This document shows, piece after piece, positions 8,897 to 16,626 of a DNA stretch of 64,000 nucleotides; position 1 is the stretch's first letter, and each line of letters opens with the position of its first letter. The stretch covers positions 1-64,000 of the forward strand of contig JAEWIS010000011.1 of assembly GCA_023386955.1 (NCBI GenBank). The letters run 5' to 3'. A program made the translations under genes and the position numbers. The notes below the pieces were generated by a model that had not been told where the DNA came from, ran no database searches, and worked only from the letters and a program-made list of their open reading frames with translations. Origin of the DNA: Bacillota bacterium. Lineage in GTDB: Bacteria; Bacillota; Bacilli; Paenibacillales; NBRC-103111.

Positions 8897-9871
8897 TTAG
8901 AATAAAGCCTGCTCCGAGTCGATTTTGCGGACAACGCCATTGGTGAAAATGACCATAATAAAGCCCAATACGGATTGCACCAACGCCGCTGCGGAGGACA
9001 TGCCGATATCGTTCAGTTGGGTCATGACCCGGTATACATAGGTATCTACCGTATCCGTCACCGGATAGAGCATCCCGGAGTCCATGGTGACCTGATAGAA
9101 CAGGCCAAAATCCGAGTTGAACACATGTCCCATGTTCAGGATGGTCATAATGATGATAATCGGCCGGATGGAGGGCAGCGTGATGTGCCAGATTTGCCTC
9201 CACTTGCTGGCACCGTCGATGACGGCGGCTTCATAATATTCCGGATCGATGCCGGAGATGGCGGCGATGTACACAACCGCTCCCATGCCTACTCCCTTCC
9301 ACGCGCTGACGATGGTTAGAATGAAGGGCCAATACTGCTTATCCATGTACCAGGAAATTGGCTCCTTGCCCAGCCATTCCAGAATGGAGGTATTGATGAA
9401 CCCGCTGGTCGGATGCAGGAAGGCATACACCAGATAACTCACCACCACCATGGACAAAAAATGGGGCATAATCAGGAACGTCTGGTACGTGCGGGCGGCC
9501 AGGCGGCTGCGCAGCTCGTTGATGGCTACGGCCAATGCCACGGATAACAGCAGGTTCAAAAACATAAAGGTCAGGCTGTACCCGACGGTGTTGCGGACGA
9601 TCCGCCACAAGGAGCCGTTGTTGAACAGGAAGGTAAAGTTCTCGAAGCCCACCCATGGGCTATGCCAAATCCCGTCAATATAATTGATCTTCTTGAAGGC
9701 AATGAACAGCCCGAACATGGGCAGGTAATTGTTCAGGATCAGGACGGCTACCGTCGGCAGCACCATCAGCGTCAGGTACCGGAACTTCCAGAATTGGCGC
9801 CATTTTTTGAGCCCTGCCCCAACGGCTCTCTCTTGCAGCGCAACCCTTGGCGGTGCGGCTGTTTCTCTCAC
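8897..9871 (-). CDS. CUT1 sugar ABC importer permease, LplB type
   Basis: First gene of the importer operon. About 320 residues, six membrane segments, the signature YLPMFGLFIAFKKINY near the first segment and an EAA loop at EYYEAAVIDGASKWRQI. It ends in the family-typical VVRKIDSEQALF. The GTG at 9871 is preferred because AAAGGAG lies 9-14 nt upstream; an upstream ATG at 9895 would place that ribosome site inside the gene. It partners with the LplC-type permease 32 bp downstream. Confidence 0.92.
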   Translation of the reverse strand: MRETAAPPRVALQERAVGAGLKKWRQFWKFRYLTLMVLPTVAVLILNNYLPMFGLFIAFKKINYIDGIWHSPWVGFENFTFLFNNGSLWRIVRNTVGYSLTFMFLNLLLSVALAVAINELRSRLAARTYQTFLIMPHFLSMVVVSYLVYAFLHPTSGFINTSILEWLGKEPISWYMDKQYWPFILTIVSAWKGVGMGAVVYIAAISGIDPEYYEAAVIDGASKWRQIWHITLPSIRPIIIIMTILNMGHVFNSDFGLFYQVTMDSGMLYPVTDTVDTYVYRVMTQLNDIGMSSAAALVQSVLGFIMVIFTNGVVRKIDSEQALF

Positions 9872-10034
9872 TTGCTCCACTCCTTTCATCTGCATACTGT
9901 AAGTATAAAACGGGGGTGGTCCGATGACGATGATCTATCCTTGTTTCATCGTGACGGATTCTCGTGGGGTTTGTTGGGGGCGGGTTGGGCCGGTGGGGAT
10001 CAACTTTATCGCCTGTTCTACCTCCCCTGCTTGT

Positions 10035-10187
10035 CCACGTTTCTCTCATTTGACCACTGCCCACGCTGCCCACGTTTCTCTCGTTTGACCGCTGCCCTCG
10101 TTTCTCCCGCTCCAACCGTATACCACACTTATTCCATTCCAACCGTATAGCCCATTCATTCCACTCCAACCGTTTGCCCCTTCCGCG
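10035..10187. repeat. Two short tandem repeat blocks in a gene-free stretch
   Basis: About 2.5 copies of a 35-bp unit beginning CCACGTTTCTCTC start at 10035 and 10070. They are followed by three copies of a 27-bp unit containing TCCAACCGT at 10107, 10134 and 10161. The gap 9872-10620 has no convincing gene. Besides these blocks it holds the palindromic repeats and the terminator listed separately. Confidence 0.75.
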
Positions 10188-10213
10188 TCCCCCATTTCTA
10201 CCACTTCCGGCAT

Positions 10214-10405
10214 GATAGCGGACCGCAAATGTCTGCTATTTATCAGCGGCACCCTCTTTTGGGCAAAATAGCGACATGATTTGTCTGCTATTGCTGTGAA
10301 AAGCCTCACTTTCGCCTTCCAGAGAGCATTTAGCAGACATTTTATGTCGTTATTCTGGTTGTTTTCTACTTTTTAGCCAAATAGCAGACATTGTTTGCCG
10401 CTTAC
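10214..10405. repeat. Cluster 1 of the ATAGCGGACN..TGTCTGCTAT palindromic repeat family (4 copies)
   Basis: Imperfect 24-26 bp palindromes at 10214-10238, 10267-10292, 10331-10354 and 10380-10405. Half-sites are TAGC(A/G)GACAT and its complement, for example TAGCAGACATTTTATGTCG. The first two and last two units are variants of each other. The same family recurs at 22.7-23.05 kb, including the terminal GCCGCTTAC/GCTGCTTAC. Confidence 0.8.
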
Positions 10406-10562
10406 ATTTCTCAAATGTACATTTGGGAAGGCCGAATGGTGGTCCGCCGCTAGTTGAGTGACGGTTTGCCGCTAGTCTGGAGTACATTAATAGCTGTATT
10501 GCCATCCGGAGCTTGTTTTGTTACGATAAACGCATACGGGCACAACCATGCGTGAAGCACAC

Positions 10563-10600
10563 GCCGCACATCCTCCGGGATGCTGCGGCTTTTTTATTTT
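10563..10600 (+). terminator. Intrinsic terminator or attenuator just before the 10621 gene
   Basis: Stem 10563-10573 with 10578-10589 (one bulged C, TCCG loop), followed by TTTTTTATTTT. It lies 20 bp upstream of the next start codon on the same strand, with no gene ending in front of it. It could end an unannotated short RNA or attenuate the downstream gene. Confidence 0.75.
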
Positions 10601-10620
10601 CGTCAGAGGAGAGGATCCTA

Positions 10621-11289
10621 ATGAGCTATGAGCGTGAATATGCCGCCTTTATGGAACATCAGCAAAAAGGCCGCAGCAGAGAAAGCCTTCGCAGGCTGCA
10701 GGAAGGGCACGGTTACCTGGAGCAGTTTTTTCTTCAACAGGTTTGGTGGCCGGCGGTGGGCAGCTTTGAACATTTGTATGCGGAATATGAGGTGAGCGGG
10801 CTGGTGCAGGGCTTCCGGTTTCTGGACTTTGCCTATCTCCGGCCACCCTACCGCCTTTGCTTTGAGCTGGATGGCTTCGGCAGCCACGCCAAGGATCTAA
10901 ACCGGTGGCAGTTCGCGGACCAGTTGCAGCGACAAAACCATCTGATCTTCGAAGATTGGAAGGTGTTCCGTTTCGCCCTTGATGATGTAAAGGAGAAGCC
11001 CCAGCGATGCCAGTTGTTTATTCAACAGCTGCTGGGCAAGTATTACGGTTCTCTATTGACCGCTCCCCACCTCAGCCAAAAAGAAAGGCAACTGGCCCAA
11101 TTCTTCGTGCATCTGGGCCAAGAGGTTACGCCTTCGTCGGCGGCAACATTTCTACAAACCAGCAGAGACCACACACGACGCATTTTAAGCAGTCTGCGCG
11201 CAAAAGGAATTATTGTACCCCTTAAAGAAAAGCAGCGTATCCGGGCTTACATCCTGAATCCGGATAACAGCCGGGTCCGGTTGGACTAA
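10621..11289 (+). CDS. DUF559/Vsr-like PD-(D/E)xK nuclease domain with C-terminal winged helix
   Basis: 222 residues, no signal peptide. Residues 55-125 match the DUF559/Vsr nuclease pattern: D69 (FLDFAY), then E82 and D84 (FELDG), H89, R104 with Q105, and a WKVFRF strand at 113-118. The last 80 residues resemble a winged-helix DNA-binding domain (SSAATFLQTSRDHTRRILSSL, then KGIIVP). A nuclease fused to a DNA-binding tail is predicted; the target is unknown. The ATG at 10621 has AGAGGAG upstream. A 36-residue in-frame extension would run through the terminator hairpin and is rejected. The gene stands alone, 100 bp before the next. Confidence 0.65.
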   Translation: MSYEREYAAFMEHQQKGRSRESLRRLQEGHGYLEQFFLQQVWWPAVGSFEHLYAEYEVSGLVQGFRFLDFAYLRPPYRLCFELDGFGSHAKDLNRWQFADQLQRQNHLIFEDWKVFRFALDDVKEKPQRCQLFIQQLLGKYYGSLLTAPHLSQKERQLAQFFVHLGQEVTPSSAATFLQTSRDHTRRILSSLRAKGIIVPLKEKQRIRAYILNPDNSRVRLD

Positions 11290-11389
11290 TGGTCTGTTAA
11301 GCTTCCGTTATTTGCAAAACGGATTGAATCCGCACGATTATTCCATTACCATAAACAAAGATGAAAGTGCAGATTAAAGGAGGCGGAAG

Positions 11390-12931
11390 ATGAACCGGAA
11401 TAGTGGAACACTGGAAACAAAAGCAGACTCCATCCATGTACATATGGTCGTTGGGCATTCCTTTGCTGGCAGCTTGAAGCTTGCATTAGCCCAAACGGTG
11501 GGTCCACCTTCTCATGAGCTGATTGTGTTGGAGGAGCATTATGCCATCGGGCCCCTCGGCGGACTGGATTCGCGGGAAGGCCGTGCAGCGCGCAGCCAAT
11601 GGTTCGGTGCCCATATAGCGGACGGGGGCAAGGCATATGATCATTTTGAAGAGGAGTATACGATCCTCCTTGCTTGCATCTCCCGCATCCCGCCTCAAGC
11701 CGAAGTCATTCTGTGGGCCGGAGACAATGCCAGCGAGCAGGCCGGGCTGCGGCATTCCCTTTATTTGCTGCGGGATAAGCCGAATCCTGTATCAGTCTAT
11801 AATGCCTGTGCCATTTGCGAAAAGCTGTTCAACCGTCCCGAAGCCTTCATTCAATACAGGCACTCAGGCGAAATACCGCCGGACAAGCTCCGTCAAGCTC
11901 TGCTGACCATTGATGGCAGCGGACGTCTGACCTTGGAGGAGCGCAGCTGGCTGGAGCAGGAATGGCTTGATATAGCTGGGCAAAAGGGAAACTTGCGTAT
12001 TTGGGAGCATGGGGCGGTCACCGAGATACCGGAGGATTATTTTGACGGGTATCTGCTGGAGAAGCTGGATGTGTTGAGAGAGCCTGGAGATGAACGTTTT
12101 TTGAAGGCAGCGCGTTTATTGGGAGAGGCCATTGGTTACTGTGAGCAGAATATTCCCCATTATTACTTCGAATACCGGCTGCGGGAGCTTGTGAATGCCG
12201 GTGTGTTGGAGATACACGCTGAGCCGGCTGCTATGCGGTATTACAGCATCAAGCGAAAATCTGTTGAGCTGCACACACGCGGCGAGGACCCGGATATGCA
12301 GCAGGCTGGCGAATCGGCATCACAGCCCCCCGGTTTTGGGAAGGCAGAATACAGCCTGGAAGCTACACCGCAAAACCAGCCTCTTCAACTGCGGACTCCC
12401 CGGCTGCTTCTGAAATCCGGCGATGATGTGACAGCCGAGGCGGTTCTGGATTATTTCCTGCGCAATAAGGAGTTTCTTGCCGAGTGGGAGATATTGCGGC
12501 AGCCGCAGTTCTACACGTTGGAGGCGCAGAAGCAGATGCTGGCCGAGGACAAGGTTAATTCTGAGCGGGGACAGCTGGTTAAGCTGTGGCTGTGCAAGGC
12601 AGAGGAGCCTGACCGGGTGATCGGATCTGTGGCCCTTTCCAATATTGTCAGGGGTGCCTTCCAGTCCTGCCACCTGGGATACCGGCTGGACGGGACGGAA
12701 CAGGGAAAAGGCTATATGACGGAGGCCGTCAAAGAAATAGCAGCCTATGCCTTTCAAAAGCTGGGCCTGCACCGCATCGAAGCCAACGTTATGCCTCGCA
12801 ACTTAGCCTCCCTGAAGGTTACGGAGAAGCTGGGCTTTTATCATGAGGGGTTGGCCAAGCAATACCTGAGGATCAATGGCAAGTGGGAGGATCACATCCA
12901 TATGGTCTTGTTAAATGAGGAAATGGAGTAA
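11390..12931 (+). CDS. DUF1835-DUF3658 protein fused to a RimJ/RimL-type GNAT acetyltransferase
   Basis: Cytoplasmic. Residues 15-130 match DUF1835 (HMVVGHSFAGSLKLAL, then LWAGDNASEQ). Residues 150-275 match DUF3658 (LTLEERSWLEQEW, IPEDYFDGYLLEKL). After a short linker rich in Gln, Ser and Pro, residues 328-513 form a GNAT domain of the ribosomal-protein acetyltransferase type: LRTPRLLL start, GYRLDGTEQGKGYMTEA acetyl-CoA loop and NLASLKVTEKLGF. It probably acetylates an N-terminal or small-molecule amine; the substrate is unknown. The start follows AAAGGAGG. The next gene begins 24 bp downstream, so the two are probably co-transcribed. DUF1835 proteins are normally separate from GNATs. Confidence 0.8.
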   Translation: MNRNSGTLETKADSIHVHMVVGHSFAGSLKLALAQTVGPPSHELIVLEEHYAIGPLGGLDSREGRAARSQWFGAHIADGGKAYDHFEEEYTILLACISRIPPQAEVILWAGDNASEQAGLRHSLYLLRDKPNPVSVYNACAICEKLFNRPEAFIQYRHSGEIPPDKLRQALLTIDGSGRLTLEERSWLEQEWLDIAGQKGNLRIWEHGAVTEIPEDYFDGYLLEKLDVLREPGDERFLKAARLLGEAIGYCEQNIPHYYFEYRLRELVNAGVLEIHAEPAAMRYYSIKRKSVELHTRGEDPDMQQAGESASQPPGFGKAEYSLEATPQNQPLQLRTPRLLLKSGDDVTAEAVLDYFLRNKEFLAEWEILRQPQFYTLEAQKQMLAEDKVNSERGQLVKLWLCKAEEPDRVIGSVALSNIVRGAFQSCHLGYRLDGTEQGKGYMTEAVKEIAAYAFQKLGLHRIEANVMPRNLASLKVTEKLGFYHEGLAKQYLRINGKWEDHIHMVLLNEEME

Positions 12932-12955
12932 GCCAAAAGCTAGGGAGGCCCGCGT

Positions 12956-14488
12956 GTGATGACAAGAATTTTGATTCTGGCCCCGTATGCGGGCCTTAAG
13001 GAGCTGGCCGCGGCAGTGGCGGAGGAATATCCCGAAGCCTATATCCAAGTGCACCTAGGCAATTATCTCAACGGGCCGCAGCTCTTATTGGAGCTGAATG
13101 CGGCAGAGCATTTCGATGCGGTGATTACCCGTGGGGGGACGGTGGATGCCTGCCGGAGGGTATCTCCCATTCCCGTTATCGAAATGCCGGTCAATGCCTT
13201 TGATATGATCCGGGTCATCCAGCTGTCTGCAGGCTACACAGGCCAAAAAGCGCTGCTGGCCTATCCCAATATTGTCCGTTCCTTCGCCCAATTAAGCGAT
13301 CTGCTGGGGTATGCCGTACCTGCAGCCTCTTACCGGGAGCACCGGGAGGTTCACGAGCTGGTCCTGAGTCTGAAAAACGACGGCTGCGAACTGGTGGTGG
13401 GAGACCAGATTGTGTACCAGACTGCCCAGGAGCTGGGGATGAACAGCATTCTGCTTACCAGCGGGGCGGAGGCGGTCCGAAGCGCCATCGAGGAGGCCAT
13501 CCGGTGGACCACCGCATTATCCCATCAGAAGCAGGCAGCTCCCTCCTTCGCCCACCCCGTCAAGGTGATGGGAAATTCGAGTGTTTTTGCCGATGATGCC
13601 ATTCTTGTGGTTCCGAAGGAAGAGCTGCTGCCAAGCGCGGTCCACACCGTGTTTCCACCTGAGGTCATGCTCCAGCTGACGGAATGGAGTGATACTCCCC
13701 TGCCCACCATCATTACAGGAGAGGAGGGTATGTGCAAGGATGACACCGGTTTTCTCTGCTGCTGCTTCGGCTCCGCCAAGCGCAAAAGGCTGGTCCGTGT
13801 CAGCTGCGGGTCCATCACAGATACCGGTGTGTTCAGCCGGCTGGATGGGCTTTTGGAGGAGCTTTTGCCGGAAGGGGAGCTTACCCTGTTTTTGGAGGAC
13901 ATCACCGGTTTATGGCCCGAAGGCCAACAGCAGCTCCTGCCTCTGCTCAAAAGGCTGTCCAAGGACAGCCGGGTCAAAATGATTTCCACAGCGGAGCTGC
14001 CTGTGGAGACGGCAGTGAAAAGCGGAAAGCTGCTGCGGCAGCTTAAGCCCTATTTGGATGAGGTGAGAATGGAGCTGAAGCCTCTTGCCGCTTATGCCTC
14101 GGATATCCCCAACATGGTAAGCATGTATCTGGCTGCTCTGGACGTGAGATGCGGTATCCGGGCCGTAGGTGTAAAGGAAAACGGCATCCGTCTGCTGCGC
14201 GAGTATCCTTGGCCGGGAAACCTGAGGCAGTTTATGCGGGTGGTCAATGAGCTGGCCCTGGGCTGCAAGGGCGCGTATATTCCGGAAAACCAAGTCCGCC
14301 ACGCCTTGGAGCGGGAGCACCGCCACTATTCCCAAGCCAGTCTGGCGCCTATGGATTTAAGCGGCAGCCTCAAGGAAATTGAAGCCCGGGTCATCCGCCA
14401 TGTAATGGAAGAGGAAGGTTTGAACCAGGCCAAGGTGGAAAAAAGACTGGGGATTAGCCACAGCACGTTATGGAGAAAGCTGAAATAG
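12956..14488 (+). CDS. PrpR-N domain regulator with degenerate AAA+ domain and Fis-type HTH
   Basis: Transcription regulator built like a sigma-54 activator. Residues 1-185 form a PrpR_N sensory domain (ITRGGTVDACRR, IPVIEMPVNAFDM, YPNIV, VVGDQIVYQTA). Residues 235-460 are AAA+-like but eroded: the Walker A site reads GEEGMCKD (255-262), Walker B reads LFLEDI (311-316), and the segment between them is too short to carry the sigma-54-contacting GAFTGA loop. Sensor II PWPGNLRQ is kept. The C-terminal 25 residues form a Fis/HTH_8 helix-turn-helix (AKVEKRLGISHSTLWRK). It probably controls the MATE gene 98 bp downstream. The start is GTG at 12956 or the adjacent ATG at 12959, after GGGAGG. Confidence 0.82.
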   Translation: MMTRILILAPYAGLKELAAAVAEEYPEAYIQVHLGNYLNGPQLLLELNAAEHFDAVITRGGTVDACRRVSPIPVIEMPVNAFDMIRVIQLSAGYTGQKALLAYPNIVRSFAQLSDLLGYAVPAASYREHREVHELVLSLKNDGCELVVGDQIVYQTAQELGMNSILLTSGAEAVRSAIEEAIRWTTALSHQKQAAPSFAHPVKVMGNSSVFADDAILVVPKEELLPSAVHTVFPPEVMLQLTEWSDTPLPTIITGEEGMCKDDTGFLCCCFGSAKRKRLVRVSCGSITDTGVFSRLDGLLEELLPEGELTLFLEDITGLWPEGQQQLLPLLKRLSKDSRVKMISTAELPVETAVKSGKLLRQLKPYLDEVRMELKPLAAYASDIPNMVSMYLAALDVRCGIRAVGVKENGIRLLREYPWPGNLRQFMRVVNELALGCKGAYIPENQVRHALEREHRHYSQASLAPMDLSGSLKEIEARVIRHVMEEEGLNQAKVEKRLGISHSTLWRKLK

Positions 14489-14521
14489 TTTCATTTTGAA
14501 ACAAATCGCTGCCAATCTTCG

Positions 14522-14550
14522 TTGAAGCTTCATCGTCATCTGACTACAAT
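14522..14550 (+). promoter_or_regulatory. Sigma-A type promoter of the MATE gene
   Basis: TTGAAG at 14522-14527, a 17-bp spacer and TACAAT at 14545-14550 form a near-consensus housekeeping promoter. No TGGC-N8-TGC sigma-54 element was found in this gap. Confidence 0.65.
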
Positions 14551-14572
14551 ATTCCTGACAAACGACGATGAA
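14529..14572 (+). promoter_or_regulatory. Inverted repeat bracketing the MATE promoter -10 (candidate operator)
   Basis: TTCATCGTC at 14529-14537 and its exact complement GACGATGAA at 14564-14572, 26 bp apart. One half lies in the promoter spacer and the other just after the expected start site. A likely binding site for the PrpR-like regulator encoded upstream; inferred from position. Confidence 0.5.
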
Positions 14573-14586
14573 AGAAGTGTTGACAC

Positions 14587-15927
14587 ATGATCCGGGACAT
14601 GACCAGCGGCAATACGGCCAAACATCTGATTCACTTTTCCATTCCTTTTGTTCTGGGGAATATGCTGCAGCTGACTTACAATGCGGTCGATTCCATCATT
14701 ATCGGCAGGTTCGCCGGGAAGGACGCCCTTGCAGCGGTGGGTACCTCCACCCCTATTATCAACATCCTGATTCTGGGTATTTCCGGGATCTGTATCGGAG
14801 CCTCGGTGCTGATGAGCGAGCTGTTCGGCGCGGGCAACGAAAAGGAACTGAAAAAAGCCGTCTCCACCACCCTATTGTTCGGCGGTGTTTTCTCCATTCT
14901 CATTATGACGCTGGGGCTGATCTTCGCCCCGGGCCTGCTGCGGCTTCTCGGCGTCCCCCAGGAAATTATGCATTCCTCCACTCTGTTTCTGCGCATCAGC
15001 TTAACCGCCACTCCGTTTATTTATTGGTACAATGCGGTTTCCGCAGCTATGAGAAGTGTAGGCGACTCCAAAACACCCATCCGTTTCCTCGCCATTGCAT
15101 CCGTGCTTAATGCCTGTTTGGATCTGCTGTTTGTGGCTGTGCTGGACTGGGGAGTGGCGGGAGCCGCTTTGGGGACCAACATCGCTGAAGCATGTTCGGC
15201 AATATTTTGTATGGTGTATATTTACCGGAAAGTGCCGCTGCTCCGTTTGGGGAAAGCGGATTTCCGCTTCGACCGGAGTATGCTGGACCGGATTCTCCGC
15301 CACGGCAGTGTCACGGCTCTGCAGCAATCCGCCCAGCCTATCGGCAAGCTGATCATTCAGGGTGTGGTCAACCCGCTGGGGGTGGATGCCATTGCGGCGT
15401 TTAATGCAGTGAACCGTGTGGATGATTTTGCTTTTACCCCCCAGCAGAGTATCTCCCACGGGATGATGACCTTTGTGGCCCAGAACCGCGGCGCTAAGAA
15501 AAAGGACCGGGTATTGTCCGGCCTGAAGGTTGGCCTGAAGCTGGAGTTCTGCTATTGGATTCTGATCGGCGTGCTGGCCTTCAGCCTGAAGGAGCCGATT
15601 ATGCGGCTGTTTGTGAAGGCTGAGGACGTATCTACTATCCAGTTGGGCGTGGACTATCTGAAATGGATGGCTCTTTTTTACCTGTTCCCGGCGTTTACCA
15701 ACGGGATTCAGGGGTTCTTCCGGGGGATGGGCAATATGAAAATCACCCTGCTATCCACCCTGATCCAAATCACCACCCGGGTCATATTCGTGTTGATCCT
15801 GGTCCCCCACATGGGCCTGAACGGCACTGCCTATGCCAATGCTATCGGCTGGACGCTGATGCTGGCTTATGAGGTGCCCTATTATTTCCGGTTCAAAAAG
15901 CGGCATGCGCTGCTGCAGGGGGGGTGA
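14587..15927 (+). CDS. MATE family multidrug/cation exporter
   Basis: Inner-membrane antiporter expected to expel drugs or cationic organic compounds using a Na+ or H+ gradient. 446 residues, about 12 membrane segments, MATE marks in both halves (HFSIPFVLGNMLQLTYN with D33 in AVDSIIIGRFAG; NGIQGFFRGMGN in the second half). Length and pattern are ordinary for the family. It follows the PrpR-like regulator on the same strand with its own sigma-A promoter and a candidate operator between them. The start at 14587 has only a weak ribosome site; the in-frame ATG at 14599 is possible. Confidence 0.92.
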   Translation: MIRDMTSGNTAKHLIHFSIPFVLGNMLQLTYNAVDSIIIGRFAGKDALAAVGTSTPIINILILGISGICIGASVLMSELFGAGNEKELKKAVSTTLLFGGVFSILIMTLGLIFAPGLLRLLGVPQEIMHSSTLFLRISLTATPFIYWYNAVSAAMRSVGDSKTPIRFLAIASVLNACLDLLFVAVLDWGVAGAALGTNIAEACSAIFCMVYIYRKVPLLRLGKADFRFDRSMLDRILRHGSVTALQQSAQPIGKLIIQGVVNPLGVDAIAAFNAVNRVDDFAFTPQQSISHGMMTFVAQNRGAKKKDRVLSGLKVGLKLEFCYWILIGVLAFSLKEPIMRLFVKAEDVSTIQLGVDYLKWMALFYLFPAFTNGIQGFFRGMGNMKITLLSTLIQITTRVIFVLILVPHMGLNGTAYANAIGWTLMLAYEVPYYFRFKKRHALLQGG

Positions 15928-16043
15928 GGTACTCGGCGGTGAGACTGCTGTGAGGCTACTGTGGGGATGCCAGGAGTGCCACTCCTCGAGACAGCTTTTT
16001 CGGTGCCGCGGCTCTTAGGAGATACCGGAATTTGTAAGGAAAT

Positions 16044-16067
16044 AATGCCCAGGTGGTACCTGGCATT
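16044..16067 (+). terminator. Hairpin after the MATE gene, weak terminator
   Basis: AATGCCCAGGT and ACCTGGCATT pair around a 3-nt loop about 115 bp after the MATE stop. The T-run beyond it is poor (TCACTTT), so termination is uncertain. Confidence 0.35.
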
Positions 16068-16103
16068 TCACTTTCGGGGATGGCCGTTGGTCATTGGGAA
16101 TTT

Positions 16104-16287
16104 CTAACGGCGGTGAGCGCCGCTATTAGAGCAAAAAAGCGCCTCCACGGATTCTAACGGAAGTGAGAGCCTCTATTTGCCCTGAAACAGGGGGAAATCC
16201 CCGCGGCGAAGGCAAATAAGGGCTCCTGCTTCCGTTAGATTTTTTGAAGGGCCGTTTTCGGCCAAATAAGGGCGCCCACTTCCGTTA
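16104..16287. repeat. CTAACGGAAGTGAG..CTATTTGCC repeat cluster (2 direct, 2 inverted copies)
   Basis: Copies begin at 16104 and 16154 on the plus strand and occur inverted at 16211-16238 and 16261-16287. The centre of the cluster can fold into long cruciform-like hairpins. The gap 15928-16540 has no gene; it holds these repeats and the 27-bp tandem repeat that follows. Confidence 0.75.
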
Positions 16288-16301
16288 AAAATGCAGGTGA
16301 C

Positions 16302-16361
16302 CTGCGGGCAGGTAACCAAACGAGCGGTCTGCGGGCAGGTAACCAAACGGGCGGTCTGCGG
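16302..16361. repeat. 27-bp tandem repeat, 2.2 copies
   Basis: Units at 16302-16328 and 16329-16355 starting CTGCGGGCAGGTAACC differ at one position. A six-base partial third copy follows. Confidence 0.85.
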
Positions 16362-16540
16362 AGCTGGGTATCCATGCAAGCGACCGGGCTGAATATGAAG
16401 CCCCGTAGTCCCGATGAGCCTGACTCATCCCACACTAACTCTATCCTCGTTACCGCCACGTCAGATCGCACCGCCTCGCCTCCAATCAGCTCCTACCGCC
16501 CGGGGTAACTCCCCCTCCAACGAACCGCCGCCGCACCGCC

Positions 16541-16583
16541 AAAAAGCCCGTCCCGCGGATCTTCTCCGCAAAGGACGGGCTTT
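16541..16583 (-). terminator. Intrinsic terminator of the nucleotidase gene
   Basis: Perfect 11-bp stem (16543-16553 with 16573-16583) and a minus-strand T-run at 16541-16545, 44 bp after the stop codon. Confidence 0.8.
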
Positions 16584-16626
16584 GTGCTGCAGCTGCGCGT
16601 GTTGCTAAAATTCAGCGCGCTGCCTT

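Noticed and set aside
10513..10620. Longer N-terminus for the nuclease gene
   Set aside because: The extension passes through the terminator hairpin and has no ribosome site; AGAGGAG precedes the later ATG.
14489..14586. Sigma-54 promoter before the MATE gene
   Set aside because: No TGGC-N8-TGC element was found; a sigma-A promoter with good spacing is present instead.
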